A DNA stretch of 24,660 nucleotides from an uncultured Rickettsiales bacterium (GTDB lineage: Bacteria; Pseudomonadota; Alphaproteobacteria; Rickettsiales; UBA1997), in NCBI GenBank assembly GCA_948744995.1, contig CAPZCD010000007.1:1-24660 (forward strand). The letters run 5' to 3'. The position numbers were made by a program, and so were the translations under genes. The notes below the pieces were generated by a model, which ran no database searches, had not been told where the DNA came from, and saw only the letters and a program-made list of their open reading frames with translations. Shown piece after piece: positions 8,369-16,216 of the stretch. Positions within the stretch are counted from its first letter, which is position 1. Every line of letters begins with the position of its first letter.

Positions 8369-9925
8369 ATGGAAAGAAATGCGAATGGAAATAAAAATAA
8401 AAACCGATCTAAGACCAAAAAGTCTAACCATAGTAATAAACAAATAAATACAAAAAATAAGACTAAGCATAGTAAGCCGTCAAGTCTAGATATTCTAAAA
8501 GTAGAAGGACCCAAATATAAAAATAATAGAGAAAGCTTTTATAAGATCTTAAAAAGGTATAATGTTGATAAAGATAGATTTTTACAAAATATTCTTAGAG
8601 AACAAAAATTATTGTTGAAAAAACAAGAATTTGAAAAATATTATGAAAAACCAGTTGATATTTCTAATTTCCTAAATACTTTAGGAAGTTTCTATAAAAA
8701 ACAGGATATAGTAAAAGCATTAGCAGCACTGAATGAACAAAAATCAAGCCAAGAAGAACCTTTTAAAAATTTAGATGAATATCTAATTTGTTTGAGTGAA
8801 CAAATAAAAAAACAAATTGATAACTTTAGCATAGTAAGTTTAGCTAATACTCTTAATTACTTAATCAATATGTTTTTGTCTGACGAAGAAACAGAAGAAA
8901 CAAAAAGTACCATTATAAATTGTATAAATAGTAGTCTTTTAACTAAAGTTGATGAACTCTATAGATCTTTTAATATAGATATAGATGGATTAGAAGAAAT
9001 ATTATTAAATAGTGAAGCTTCAAATAAAAAACATTCTAGAAATAAGTTGAATAAGTTAGATGAAGATTTAAAAAAACTAGAAGATCAATTAAATTTAAAG
9101 GATATAAATAGTAAAACAGAAAATAATTCTGTAGAAACCATTAAAAAAAGGATAAATAAAATTAAAATTGCCTCAAATAAGACTAAATACACTCTTAAGA
9201 GAAATTTATTTTTTCTAAAAAATGTTTTAGAAATACCTATAGAAGATCTGGGCTTTTTAAAAGAAATTTTAAAAGAAAAAATACCATTAAATGAACAACA
9301 TAAAGCAACTAGTCTAGAAAACGATATTAAGGGATTTTTAAAAAATAATAAGGATGTAACTAAAGATAGTATAAAAGAAGAAAAATCTATTGAGTATATA
9401 GATAATAATTTTGATTATGGTCATCCAATTGATTTTACATTCGAATATAAAGGCAAAACCATATATTGCGAAGCTGATGGGCCAACTCATTTCTTAAACT
9501 CCGAACAAATAGAAGATAATAAAACTCCACAAACAAAAATTAGAGATAAAATAAATAAGTTTATTGTATCAGAAATGAATAAAGAGAAACAAATAGGAGA
9601 AAAAGATTATATCTATTATATTACTGTACCAGCAAGTGAGTGCAAAAATAAAGAAATGTTCTTTGATTATCTCGATGGAGAGCTAGAACTAGAAATTGCT
9701 AAGACATCGTCATTGTTGCAAAAAGAGTCTGAGAAAATTATTAGAATTTTAGAAGGAAATAATCCAAATAAAACAAATAGTTTACCGTCATTAAATAGTC
9801 ATGTAGATACTGGCCAAAATACTCCTGAATATCCAATTGGAGAAACTATCAAAAAAGCCATGGAAGAAATAACTAACGATAAAAGGTTAAAAAGAACTCA
9901 GAGCCATCCTATAAAACTAAGTTAA
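8369..9925 (+). CDS. RAP-domain protein with OPR-like helical segments
   Basis: This is a 518-residue protein without signal peptide or membrane span. Residues 1-40 are a very basic, low-complexity K/N/S tail. Residues 95-310 are helical; VDISNFLNTLGSFYK (about 96-110) and FSIVSLANTLNYLINMF (about 153-169) resemble the 'dLaNtLwAlakl' helices of octotricopeptide (OPR) repeats. Residues 352-430 look like a RAP domain: IDFTFEY-KGKTIYCEADGPTHFL, then TPQTKIRDK and YIYYITVPASE, with D355, E368 and D370 placed as in the endonuclease-like RAP fold. RAP proteins are best known as RNA-binding regulators in mitochondria, plastids and apicomplexans. An RNA-binding role, in the bacterium or delivered into a host cell, is inference. 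The C-terminal ~80 residues are polar and probably disordered. Confidence 0.65.
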   Translation: MERNANGNKNKNRSKTKKSNHSNKQINTKNKTKHSKPSSLDILKVEGPKYKNNRESFYKILKRYNVDKDRFLQNILREQKLLLKKQEFEKYYEKPVDISNFLNTLGSFYKKQDIVKALAALNEQKSSQEEPFKNLDEYLICLSEQIKKQIDNFSIVSLANTLNYLINMFLSDEETEETKSTIINCINSSLLTKVDELYRSFNIDIDGLEEILLNSEASNKKHSRNKLNKLDEDLKKLEDQLNLKDINSKTENNSVETIKKRINKIKIASNKTKYTLKRNLFFLKNVLEIPIEDLGFLKEILKEKIPLNEQHKATSLENDIKGFLKNNKDVTKDSIKEEKSIEYIDNNFDYGHPIDFTFEYKGKTIYCEADGPTHFLNSEQIEDNKTPQTKIRDKINKFIVSEMNKEKQIGEKDYIYYITVPASECKNKEMFFDYLDGELELEIAKTSSLLQKESEKIIRILEGNNPNKTNSLPSLNSHVDTGQNTPEYPIGETIKKAMEEITNDKRLKRTQSHPIKLS

Positions 9926-10103
9926 ATTTGATAGAATGTTAAATTAGAATGATAACAAAATAAATTATAAATATACTAACGTCTTAATTAATAAATTTGG
10001 TCTTCTTACCTAGATAGGATGATTTTATTTTTGTATTTTAATATTTGGTTATACTATACAATAAATACGATTAGCAATATAATAAATCTATTATCTAGGT
10101 AGA
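9926..10103. other. intergenic spacer with a distant inverted repeat
   Basis: No gene is seen between the RAP-domain gene and repeat copy 3. A perfect 10-bp inverted pair, TACCTAGATA (10007-10016) and TATCTAGGTA (10092-10101), is separated by 75 bp. It could be a long-range hairpin, a pair of protein sites, or an outer extension of the repeat element that follows. Confidence 0.4.
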
Positions 10104-10256
10104 GGTTTAATAGTCAACAGTTGATTATACTTAAATAATTACTAGATATTTCAGTAAAACAATTTATGTTTGCTATAATTTTTTTATTCTTACAATATTT
10201 ACATTCTGTATTCCTTGCTTTTTATAATAATTTATCAACTATTGACAAGCAATCCC
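10104..10256 (+). repeat. ~150 bp element with terminal inverted repeats, copy 3
   Basis: The left end (10104-10129) contains GTCAACAGTTGATTATA and the right end (to 10256) contains TATCAACTATTGACAAGC, which are imperfect inverted copies. The core 10120-10157 matches copy 1 at 35 of 38 positions. The right half aligns with copy 2 through T-rich sequence ending in TTTTTATAAT. It has the same orientation as copy 2 and lies upstream of rpmJ-mraY. Confidence 0.7.
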
Positions 10257-10275
10257 TTAGATACCCACCTCAACA

Positions 10276-10303
10276 TTGACAAAATTATTAGTTAATCTAA
10301 TAT
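10276..10303 (+). promoter_or_regulatory. putative promoter of rpmJ-mraY
   Basis: A perfect TTGACA (10276-10281), a 16-bp spacer and TAATAT (10298-10303) lie about 35 bp before the rpmJ ATG. An alternative -10, TATACT, starts at 10301 with a 19-bp spacer. The -35 box starts 23 bp after the GCAA of the right end of repeat copy 3. Confidence 0.55.
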
Positions 10304-10337
10304 ACTACCCAATTAGTTATTAAATTTTTTTCAATAA

Positions 10338-10490
10338 ATGAGAGTAGCATCTTCAATAAAAACTTGTAAAAACAGAGATAAAAATTGTAAAGTAGTTAGA
10401 AGAAAAAAGTCCAGAAAAGATGGGTCACAAAAGACAGTAATCGTTGTTATAAACAAGAAGAATCCAAGATTTAAAGTATCTCAAGGATGA
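10338..10490 (+). CDS. rpmJ: 50S ribosomal protein L36, with an internal insertion
   Basis: A 50-codon frame begins MRVASSIKTCKNRDKNCKVV and ends INKKNPRFKVSQG. Both ends match alphaproteobacterial L36, which normally has about 41 residues (MKVxSSLKxxKxRDxxCxxVRRKGRxYVINKKNPRFKAxQG). Here about nine extra residues (KSRKDGSQK region, about 24-32) replace the short turn after VRRK. There are two cysteines (C10, C17) but no downstream Cys/His pair, so this is the zinc-free L36 type. L36 binds 23S rRNA near the base of the large subunit. The stop overlaps the mraY start, so the two are translationally coupled. No clear Shine-Dalgarno is seen. Confidence 0.85.
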   Translation: MRVASSIKTCKNRDKNCKVVRRKKSRKDGSQKTVIVVINKKNPRFKVSQG

Positions 10491-11524
10491 TGCCCGGTAC
10501 ATCCTATAGTTATTTTAGAGAATACGCATATCCATTGTGCGTATCATTTTTTTTGTGTCTATCATTAACAAAACTCATAATAATTCTCTTAACGAGGCAT
10601 AAAAAATTCCAACCTATAAGAGTAGAAGGGCCAGAAACACACAAGGCTAAAGCAAAGACACCAACAATGGGTGGTCTCGCAATTTCTCTTTCTATAGCCG
10701 TATCAATGCTATTATTTTGCAACATAAGGCAATACTATAACATAATAGCACTAATATTAATTGTATCTTTCTCACTTATTGGTTTTCTTGATGATATGAT
10801 GAAGGTATTTTTTAATGATACCAAAGGTTTTCAAGGCATCAAGAAACTATTTTTACAACTAACTATAACATTGCTTTGCATGTTATACTTATGTTATTCA
10901 AATCAGGATTACATCGACTTTGGAATAAAATTGCCACTAATAAATATAACTATACCTTTTTGGTATCTGATGCCTTTGGTATATACCCTTATAATATGTG
11001 GTTCCTCTAATGCTTCCAATATAACTGATGGTCTGGACGGTCTGCTATCTATTCCGGTTATTTTTATAGCTATATCAATACTGACGGTGGTTTTTATGTT
11101 TTGTAGCGGATCAAAATTCACAAACATTAATCTAAGCTATTCATTATTGAACGATTTAGCAAAAATATTATTCGCTGTAGTAGGAGCTTTTGCAGCTTTT
11201 ATGCTTTATAATAGGCACCCAGCAAAAATATTTATGGGAGATGTTGGTAGTCTCATGATAGGGGCACTTTTATGCTATATATCTGTTCTTCTTAAAATAG
11301 AAATTATCTATGCTGTAATGGCAGCTCTATTTATTGGAGAAATTTTTTCAACTATACTACAGGTTGGTTATTTTAAATTAACTAAAGGGAAGAGACTATT
11401 TAAAATGGCTCCATTCCACCATCATCTAGAAAAAAGTGGTTGGGCCGAAGTTAAAGTTACTAGAACCTTATGGATATTTAATTTTATTTGCTGTTTAGCA
11501 GGGATAATACTGATTTTTTTATAA
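10487..11524 (+). CDS. mraY: phospho-N-acetylmuramoyl-pentapeptide-transferase
   Basis: This is a 345-residue polytopic membrane enzyme with about ten spans. It transfers phospho-MurNAc-pentapeptide from UDP to undecaprenyl phosphate to make lipid I, the first membrane step of peptidoglycan synthesis. Conserved motifs appear in order: THKAKAKTPTMGGLAI (about 51-66), the catalytic GFLDDMMKV (D102, D103), NITDGLDGL, FMGDVGSLMIG and PFHHHLEKSGW. Two ATGs in tandem (10487 and 10490) are possible starts; the first overlaps the rpmJ stop. mraY usually lies in the dcw cluster between murF and murD, but here none of those neighbours is present. Its presence shows the organism makes peptidoglycan precursors, in keeping with the M23 peptidase and bactofilin further on. 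Confidence 0.96.
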   Translation: MMPGTSYSYFREYAYPLCVSFFLCLSLTKLIIILLTRHKKFQPIRVEGPETHKAKAKTPTMGGLAISLSIAVSMLLFCNIRQYYNIIALILIVSFSLIGFLDDMMKVFFNDTKGFQGIKKLFLQLTITLLCMLYLCYSNQDYIDFGIKLPLINITIPFWYLMPLVYTLIICGSSNASNITDGLDGLLSIPVIFIAISILTVVFMFCSGSKFTNINLSYSLLNDLAKILFAVVGAFAAFMLYNRHPAKIFMGDVGSLMIGALLCYISVLLKIEIIYAVMAALFIGEIFSTILQVGYFKLTKGKRLFKMAPFHHHLEKSGWAEVKVTRTLWIFNFICCLAGIILIFL

Positions 11525-11608
11525 AGAACGGATATCTAAAAGTCACAGGTAATAATATAAAATATGGGATAAATAATAATATTAATAATGCAAAAATTAG
11601 GTTAAATT

Positions 11609-12049
11609 ATGGTAAAAAAAGAAAGACATAAAATGGCAGTAGCTGTATATGCTATAATAATTAGAAATAACAAAATATTACTATCATTAAGAAAAAACAC
11701 TGGTTTTAGAGATGGTTACTATAGCCTTGTAGCCGGTCATGTTGAAGCCGAAGAAACAATTGATGAAGCTATGGTTAGAGAACTTAAAGAAGAGACAAAT
11801 ATTGAAGTAGAATTGGAATCTTTAGAATTGGCTACCGTTATGTGCCGTCTTGGCAAAGGGGAAGATGATGATTATATGGATTTCTTTTTTCTAATTAATG
11901 ATTATAAAGGAGAAATTAAAAATAATGAGGAAGAAAAGTGCGGAGAACTTGGTTTTTTTGATTTAGATAACATGCCATCTAATACTATAGACTACGTGGT
12001 TAAAGCGATCACTAATGCTTTAAGTGGCAAGAGATATGATAACTTTTAG
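11609..12049 (+). CDS. Nudix hydrolase
   Basis: This 146-residue protein has a complete Nudix box: G43-x5-E49-x7-R57-E58-L-K-E61-E62-T-N-I, the divalent-metal and pyrophosphate site that hydrolyses nucleoside diphosphates linked to another group. An opening strand (KMAVAVYAIIIRNNKILLSLR) and WDFF-like end strands complete a single Nudix domain. The resemblance to small MutT/NUDT-type enzymes suggests nucleotide-pool sanitation, but the substrate is not determinable from sequence. An AGG about 8 bp upstream of the ATG is a plausible ribosome site. It lies 84 bp after mraY in the same direction and may be read from the same transcript. Confidence 0.9.
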   Translation: MVKKERHKMAVAVYAIIIRNNKILLSLRKNTGFRDGYYSLVAGHVEAEETIDEAMVRELKEETNIEVELESLELATVMCRLGKGEDDDYMDFFFLINDYKGEIKNNEEEKCGELGFFDLDNMPSNTIDYVVKAITNALSGKRYDNF

Positions 12050-12269
12050 TTGAAATTCTGGCTTTGGTCCCCATCTCTTGATTATATATCTGTTTTAATT
12101 AGTGTTATTAATAATTTTAGAATTATTTAATAAATTTCATATATGTTTAATTTTTATTGATTTTTCAATTAATTTCGAAGATCTTTTCAAGAAATTGAAA
12201 CCAGAGCCAGAACTTCAACTAAAATTTATCCAAAGACAAAAAATTAAAAAAATAGAATTCCTAATACTT

Positions 12270-12303
12270 TTGCGTTATAATCTATAGTCATATCATAACG
12301 CAA
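12270..12303. terminator. hairpin between convergent genes
   Basis: A perfect 9-bp inverted repeat, TTGCGTTAT (12270-12278) and ATAACGCAA (12295-12303), with a 16-base loop. It is the only stem here with several G-C pairs. Its place between two converging genes suggests termination or mRNA 3'-end protection, but a strong U-tract is lacking on either strand. Confidence 0.45.
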
Positions 12304-12315
12304 TTTCGTGTTATT

Positions 12316-12338
12316 ATTATCGCTAAATGATAATTTTT
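12316..12338 (+). terminator. weak intrinsic terminator after the Nudix gene
   Basis: ATTATC (12316-12321), a 7-base loop, GATAAT (12329-12334), then a T run to 12338. The stem is mostly A-T, so it is a weak candidate; together with the hairpin just before it, it could stop plus-strand transcription. Confidence 0.35.
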
Positions 12339-12370
12339 ACGCCATAATCATAAATTAAATCATCAGTATT

Positions 12371-14218
12371 TTAATCTTCGTCATAATCCATTTCTTGCCT
12401 ATAAAATCTGATTCTGCTCATAGTTTCATCCGACATAGTAAATCCACTTATACAATCTCTAATACTATTACATGAACCGTCACTTCTTACAGTTAATCTC
12501 TTACCTTCAGGTACATTTAATGTAGGATTACGACCTCTAGCTATAAATTTCCCATTTTCCATTGAAACGGTTGTATTTGCTTTTATTTCAATTTTACTAA
12601 TTTTAACATCTTTATTTTTTAATAATACAAGAAATAAATCACTTCCATCTTCATCAATTTCTTCATTTTCATTATTATTGTTATTATTTGTATCATCAAA
12701 TGTATAATTATCATTGTTATTTGTCTGTATATCAGGATTTTGTATTAAAAATGCCCTACCTATACCACTACCTATTGCTATGGGAATTCTAAGAAATGTA
12801 TTTTCCTCTCCTCCAACACTAACACTACTTTTATCCAAACCTAAATTTCTCTTAGTCTTGGCAAAATTTTTCTCGTTACTTTCAACACCTTCAAAAGTTA
12901 GGATAGTGTTGTCGCCATCACTACAAATATTATCTCCTATTACAATTGTGGCTCTTGTACCAAAATTATTTATAAAATTAAGTTGTGAACCACCAAACAT
13001 AGTAATATCTTTCCACTGTCCTTCATTATTTTCTAATATCCTATTACCAAATAATTCAAAGCGTGAATTGGCACCATATAGATTAATATTTACTTTTCCT
13101 CCGTTTTCTAAAATACAATGTGCTAAATTTGCCATTACATATATAGAATTGCCATTTATAGTTAAAACAGACTTCCTATCAACACCAACTAACGACGTAA
13201 TAGATCTACCAATAACTCTATTATTACTGATATTTACTATTCTTGTATTGGGTGCCCCAATAGTAGTTTCTCTAGAATTTTTAAGTAAATATACACCAAC
13301 TCCTGTTGAACTGATATCATTATCAGTCATGTATATATATTCACCATTTACTTCTAAGATAGAAACATCGTTAGCATTATTACCAATTAATTTAACATTC
13401 ATTATACCTCTAACAGTATTATTACTTATATCTACTATTTTTGCCCCCGTTTTTCCAATTCTTGTTAATTTAGAAGTTCTAGTTAGATAAGCAGAATTAG
13501 TTTCTGAATTAATTAAATTGTCCCTCATAATTACAAAATCAGAATCTAGACCTAAAATATCGGAAGAAATACCATTTTCAAGTAAAGTAGTACCACCATT
13601 TCTCGAATAAATTCTATTAGCAGTAAATAATATATAATCAATTCTTATATTCATCGATCCGTGATTCTCAATTAAAGCATCATTAGCCTCTACTCCTATC
13701 GCAGCGCATACAGAGTCCCTTTGATTAGAGTTTATATTTATAACAGGTTTTATTGGAGGCAGCAAGTTTATAGTATTATTATTTAAACGATTAAGAAGCC
13801 AAAAAAACCAATCTTCTCCTATTTCAAAGCTAGCAAATCTTCCGGTTAATAATACACCACCTCCGATGTTGTTATTACTTTGCATAAACACCTTTTCTTT
13901 TACCAGATACTTAAAGCTTAAAGCCCCCATTTCATCGCCATCAAACAAAGTTTGTATTGTCTCTTGAGGCAATTGAATTGATCTATATCCTCTTCTACTG
14001 TTCCTATTTCGACTTTTAATTTCTGTTTCTTCTATGTCGTCATGTTTATATGTTATCTTTTCTGGCTTTATGGTTATAATCCCATTATCCCTACTTGCTC
14101 CAATCAAATCGAGTCTATTCACTATTGGATTATATATATAATTTCTAATTGGCGTAACTATCAGTAATACAATTGAATACAAAATATAAAAAATACCCTT
14201 TAAAAAACTTTCAAACAT
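12371..14218 (-). CDS. unrecognised 615-residue protein, probable beta-helix with N-terminal hydrophobic segment
   Basis: I do not recognise the family. Residues 6-24 are hydrophobic (FLKGIFYILYSIVLLIV) and followed by a basic stretch, which fits an uncleaved anchor or atypical signal. Residues 70-80 are strongly basic. Residues 185-450 consist of short turns rich in N, G, I and V with recurring NxxxN patterns (SNNTVRG, SNNRVIG, GNSIYV, GNRILEN), typical of a right-handed parallel beta-helix with asparagine ladders. Two ~60-residue units (about 244-303 and 310-365) are recognisable duplicates. Residues 500-525 are an N/D/E-rich low-complexity linker, and the C-terminus is acidic (DYDED). Beta-helices of this type occur in surface adhesins and secreted proteins, so a surface or effector role is plausible but unproven. 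It is a monocistronic gene with its own strong promoter. Confidence 0.7.
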   Translation of the reverse strand: MFESFLKGIFYILYSIVLLIVTPIRNYIYNPIVNRLDLIGASRDNGIITIKPEKITYKHDDIEETEIKSRNRNSRRGYRSIQLPQETIQTLFDGDEMGALSFKYLVKEKVFMQSNNNIGGGVLLTGRFASFEIGEDWFFWLLNRLNNNTINLLPPIKPVININSNQRDSVCAAIGVEANDALIENHGSMNIRIDYILFTANRIYSRNGGTTLLENGISSDILGLDSDFVIMRDNLINSETNSAYLTRTSKLTRIGKTGAKIVDISNNTVRGIMNVKLIGNNANDVSILEVNGEYIYMTDNDISSTGVGVYLLKNSRETTIGAPNTRIVNISNNRVIGRSITSLVGVDRKSVLTINGNSIYVMANLAHCILENGGKVNINLYGANSRFELFGNRILENNEGQWKDITMFGGSQLNFINNFGTRATIVIGDNICSDGDNTILTFEGVESNEKNFAKTKRNLGLDKSSVSVGGEENTFLRIPIAIGSGIGRAFLIQNPDIQTNNNDNYTFDDTNNNNNNENEEIDEDGSDLFLVLLKNKDVKISKIEIKANTTVSMENGKFIARGRNPTLNVPEGKRLTVRSDGSCNSIRDCISGFTMSDETMSRIRFYRQEMDYDED

Positions 14219-14503
14219 TTATTCGCCTAAAATTATTATTAATAATAAGTATTATATCATATTATTTTTAACGTTCAATAGAGGGTAAAATATTTTTTGG
14301 TGTTGCACATTTCATTAATCCATTTTTAGACTTTTATATATAAAATAAATACATAATTATCCATAAATTATGATATAAATTGTTAATAGTATTACAGCCA
14401 ATTATAATAGGTGAGCTAATGGAGCACAATGTTTCTTTGAATTTTAGTACAATTCAACATCTAACAGTTAACTCTAAATAAACAACTCCCGGTACAAGCA
14501 TAC
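14219..14503. other. intergenic spacer upstream of the beta-helix-like gene
   Basis: Apart from the promoter at 14251-14278, no gene or RNA is recognised between the RNHCP gene and the beta-helix-like gene. Short stretches around 14395-14435 (TATAATAGGTGAGC) vaguely recall the ends of the repeat element but do not form a complete copy. Confidence 0.4.
14251..14278 (-). promoter_or_regulatory. putative promoter of the beta-helix-like gene
   Basis: On the minus strand TTGAAC (14278-14273), a 16-bp spacer and a perfect TATAAT (14256-14251) lie about 33 bp before the ATG at 14218. A GCAA also occurs 24 bp before the -35 box, as at the repeat ends, but the surrounding sequence does not clearly match the element. 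Confidence 0.6.
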
Positions 14504-14539
14504 AGGGTATTATTGAAATAATTTCAAAACAAAAACCCT
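14504..14539 (-). terminator. hairpin at the end of the M23-bactofilin-cysS-RNHCP run
   Basis: A nested stem: outer AGGGT / ACCCT (14504-14508, 14535-14539) and inner TTGAAA-taa-TTTCAA (14513-14527). It overlaps the stop codon of the RNHCP gene. There is no U-tract, so it may be a processing or protection structure instead of a true intrinsic terminator. Confidence 0.35.
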
Positions 14540-14852
14540 ATTTCCAAAAATCTCCCTGAATTTTCAATGCTAAATCAGCTAACTGTCCAATATCATCCTT
14601 ATCAGAAACCTTATTTTTTCTACTAAAGCCACACCTAATACATCTATGTAGTATCACGAAAACACCATCTTTTTGCGATATTTCAACCGGCTCCATAAGA
14701 CCACAACAATCACATAATCTATCACCAGGATTTATATCAACATGCTTAGAAAAAAAACAATTAGGGCAATGATTGGTAAAACCATTACCAACAACAAATG
14801 TGCCACAATTTTCACATATAAAATCTTCTTTTCTTTTGGTAAATTTTTTCAT
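14538..14852 (-). CDS. RNHCP-domain zinc-ribbon protein
   Basis: This 104-residue protein belongs to the RNHCP family, named for its conserved core. Visible marks are FICENCGTFV, NHCPNCFFSKHVDINPGDR, CDCCGLMEPV and HRCIRCGFSR. The cysteines pair as C-x2-C knuckles (CENC, CPNC, CDCC, CIRC), enough for two zinc ribbons, which points to nucleic-acid or ribosome binding. No function is established for the family as far as I know. It starts 14 bp after cysS in the same direction and is the last gene of that run. Confidence 0.85.
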   Translation of the reverse strand: MKKFTKRKEDFICENCGTFVVGNGFTNHCPNCFFSKHVDINPGDRLCDCCGLMEPVEISQKDGVFVILHRCIRCGFSRKNKVSDKDDIGQLADLALKIQGDFWK

Positions 14853-14866
14853 AGTTTATCAATCAT

Positions 14867-16210
14867 TTATTCAGCTAAATGCCAGGTTGTACCATCCTTA
14901 GTATCAACTAAAACCACACCCATATTTTTTAACTCTTCCCTAATTTTATCAGATTTATCCCAATCCTTGTTTTTTTTTGCCTCTGTTCTGATTTTTATTA
15001 AATCATCTATTTTATCCTTATTAACTAATGATTTACTTTTATCTTCCTTCAAAATAATACTTTCATCAAATAAACCAAGAAATTCAAGGGATTTTCTCAA
15101 TTTACCATATTCGTGATTTTTGTTAAAATTATTTAATAAAGTTATAGTTTTTGGTGTATTCAGATCATCACATAAAATATCTACTAATTCTTCCGGAACA
15201 TTAGGGATACTATCTGTATCTATTATATTTTTATGCAGATTTTCCAAATTAATCTTAGCTTCTGCTAATAGTCTTTCATTAAAATCCAGAGGTTTTCGGT
15301 AATGATTTTTTAGCATAGCAAATCTTAGTACTGCCCCCGGCAACCCCCTCTCTTTTAGAGAATTTATTAGCACAAAATTGCCTAATGATTTAGACATTTT
15401 TTCACCATTAACCATCAAAAAACCAATATGAAACCAAAATCTGGCAAAATCACTACCTTCAAAAGCGCAGCTACTTTGTGCAATCTCATTTTCATGATGT
15501 GGAAACTTTAAATCCATGCCTCCACAATGTATATCAAAATCCTTGCCTAAACATTCATAACTCATAGCCGAGCATTCTATATGCCATCCGGGTCTACCTA
15601 AACCCCAAGGACTGTTAAATTTGCAAGATTCATCGTCAGTATCTAAAATTGGTTTCCATAATGCAAAATCCAGCGGATTTTTTTTGTTATCATTACTATC
15701 AATACGAACTCCATTCAGTAAATTATCGGTATTAATATGTGATAACCTACCATAATCTCCATAGCTATTAACATCAAAAAAAACGCCTCCATCTGCAATA
15801 TAGGCGTGACCATTATCTATTATCCTCTCTATAAATTGTATAATATTTTCAATATTATCACTTACTTTAGGCTCATAATCCGGTCTAATGTTGTTTATAT
15901 AGGACATACTATCATCGCAGGATTTTATAATTTCATCAGTTAGATTATGAATAGATATATTCTTTTCTTTTGTTCTTTTAATTATTTTATCATCAATGTC
16001 TGTTATATTTCTGACATAGATAATTTTATCATACAGAAGTCTCAGCAATCTAACCAAAATATCTACAAATATGGTTGTTCTCGCATGACCTATATGTGCG
16101 TCATCGTATACCGTTAGACCACAGGAATATAATTTCACACAAGCAGAATCTATAGGTTTAAATTCTTCAACTTTACCATCTAAAGTGTTAAAAATCCTAA
16201 GTTTTTTCAT
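14867..16210 (-). CDS. cysS: cysteine-tRNA ligase
   Basis: This is a full-length 447-residue class I synthetase that charges tRNA-Cys. The zinc-site cysteine and HIGH motif are in SCGLTVYDDAHIGHART (about 29-45). GRPGWHIECSAM and CGGMDLKFPHHENE are family-specific zinc-site segments. The KMSKS loop is EKMSKSLGN. The C-terminal anticodon-binding helical part ends with IREELKNMGVVLVDTKDGTTW, the normal CysS end. It starts 6 bp after the bactofilin stop, so it shares a transcript with the M23 peptidase and bactofilin genes. Nothing looks degraded. Confidence 0.97.
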   Translation of the reverse strand: MKKLRIFNTLDGKVEEFKPIDSACVKLYSCGLTVYDDAHIGHARTTIFVDILVRLLRLLYDKIIYVRNITDIDDKIIKRTKEKNISIHNLTDEIIKSCDDSMSYINNIRPDYEPKVSDNIENIIQFIERIIDNGHAYIADGGVFFDVNSYGDYGRLSHINTDNLLNGVRIDSNDNKKNPLDFALWKPILDTDDESCKFNSPWGLGRPGWHIECSAMSYECLGKDFDIHCGGMDLKFPHHENEIAQSSCAFEGSDFARFWFHIGFLMVNGEKMSKSLGNFVLINSLKERGLPGAVLRFAMLKNHYRKPLDFNERLLAEAKINLENLHKNIIDTDSIPNVPEELVDILCDDLNTPKTITLLNNFNKNHEYGKLRKSLEFLGLFDESIILKEDKSKSLVNKDKIDDLIKIRTEAKKNKDWDKSDKIREELKNMGVVLVDTKDGTTWHLAE

Positions 16211-16216
16211 CTAGAT

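Larger units (their letters stand above)
12050..12370. other. spacer between convergent genes
   Basis: This spacer separates the Nudix gene (+) and the beta-helix-like gene (-). It holds two hairpins near its right side, described separately. A 61-codon frame at 12102-12287 is open but has a biased, unrecognisable product and ends inside a hairpin, so I do not call it a gene. Confidence 0.5.

Noticed and set aside
10231..10256. Element ends as IHF sites
   Set aside because: The ends contain WATCAR-N3-TTR, one base short of the IHF consensus WATCAA-N4-TTR. The spacing is consistently wrong in the copies that have it, so IHF is not supported without binding data.
12060..12090. Similarity between sequence after the Nudix gene (CCCCATCTCTTGATTA) and after tRNA-Ser (CATCTCTCTATTTCTTGATTA)
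   Set aside because: The match needs a gap of about nine bases and covers under 20 positions, so chance is likely in AT-rich DNA. No attachment-site duplication of the tRNA end is seen.
12102..12287. 61-codon plus-strand ORF between the Nudix gene and the beta-helix-like gene
   Set aside because: The product is dominated by I, L, F and K as expected from AT-rich non-coding DNA, there is no ribosome site, and it ends inside the hairpin at 12270-12303. It could be a relic but there is no evidence for a gene.
12714..13490. 258-codon plus-strand ORF inside the beta-helix-like gene
   Set aside because: It is antisense to a longer frame whose protein has clear internal duplication and structured steps. 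The antisense product is a low-complexity hydrophobic string.
14385..14440. Possible further copy of the ~150 bp element upstream of the beta-helix-like gene
   Set aside because: Only short patches (TATAATAGGTGAGC, AACAGTTAACTC) resemble the ends, in inconsistent order, and no second end is found at the right distance.
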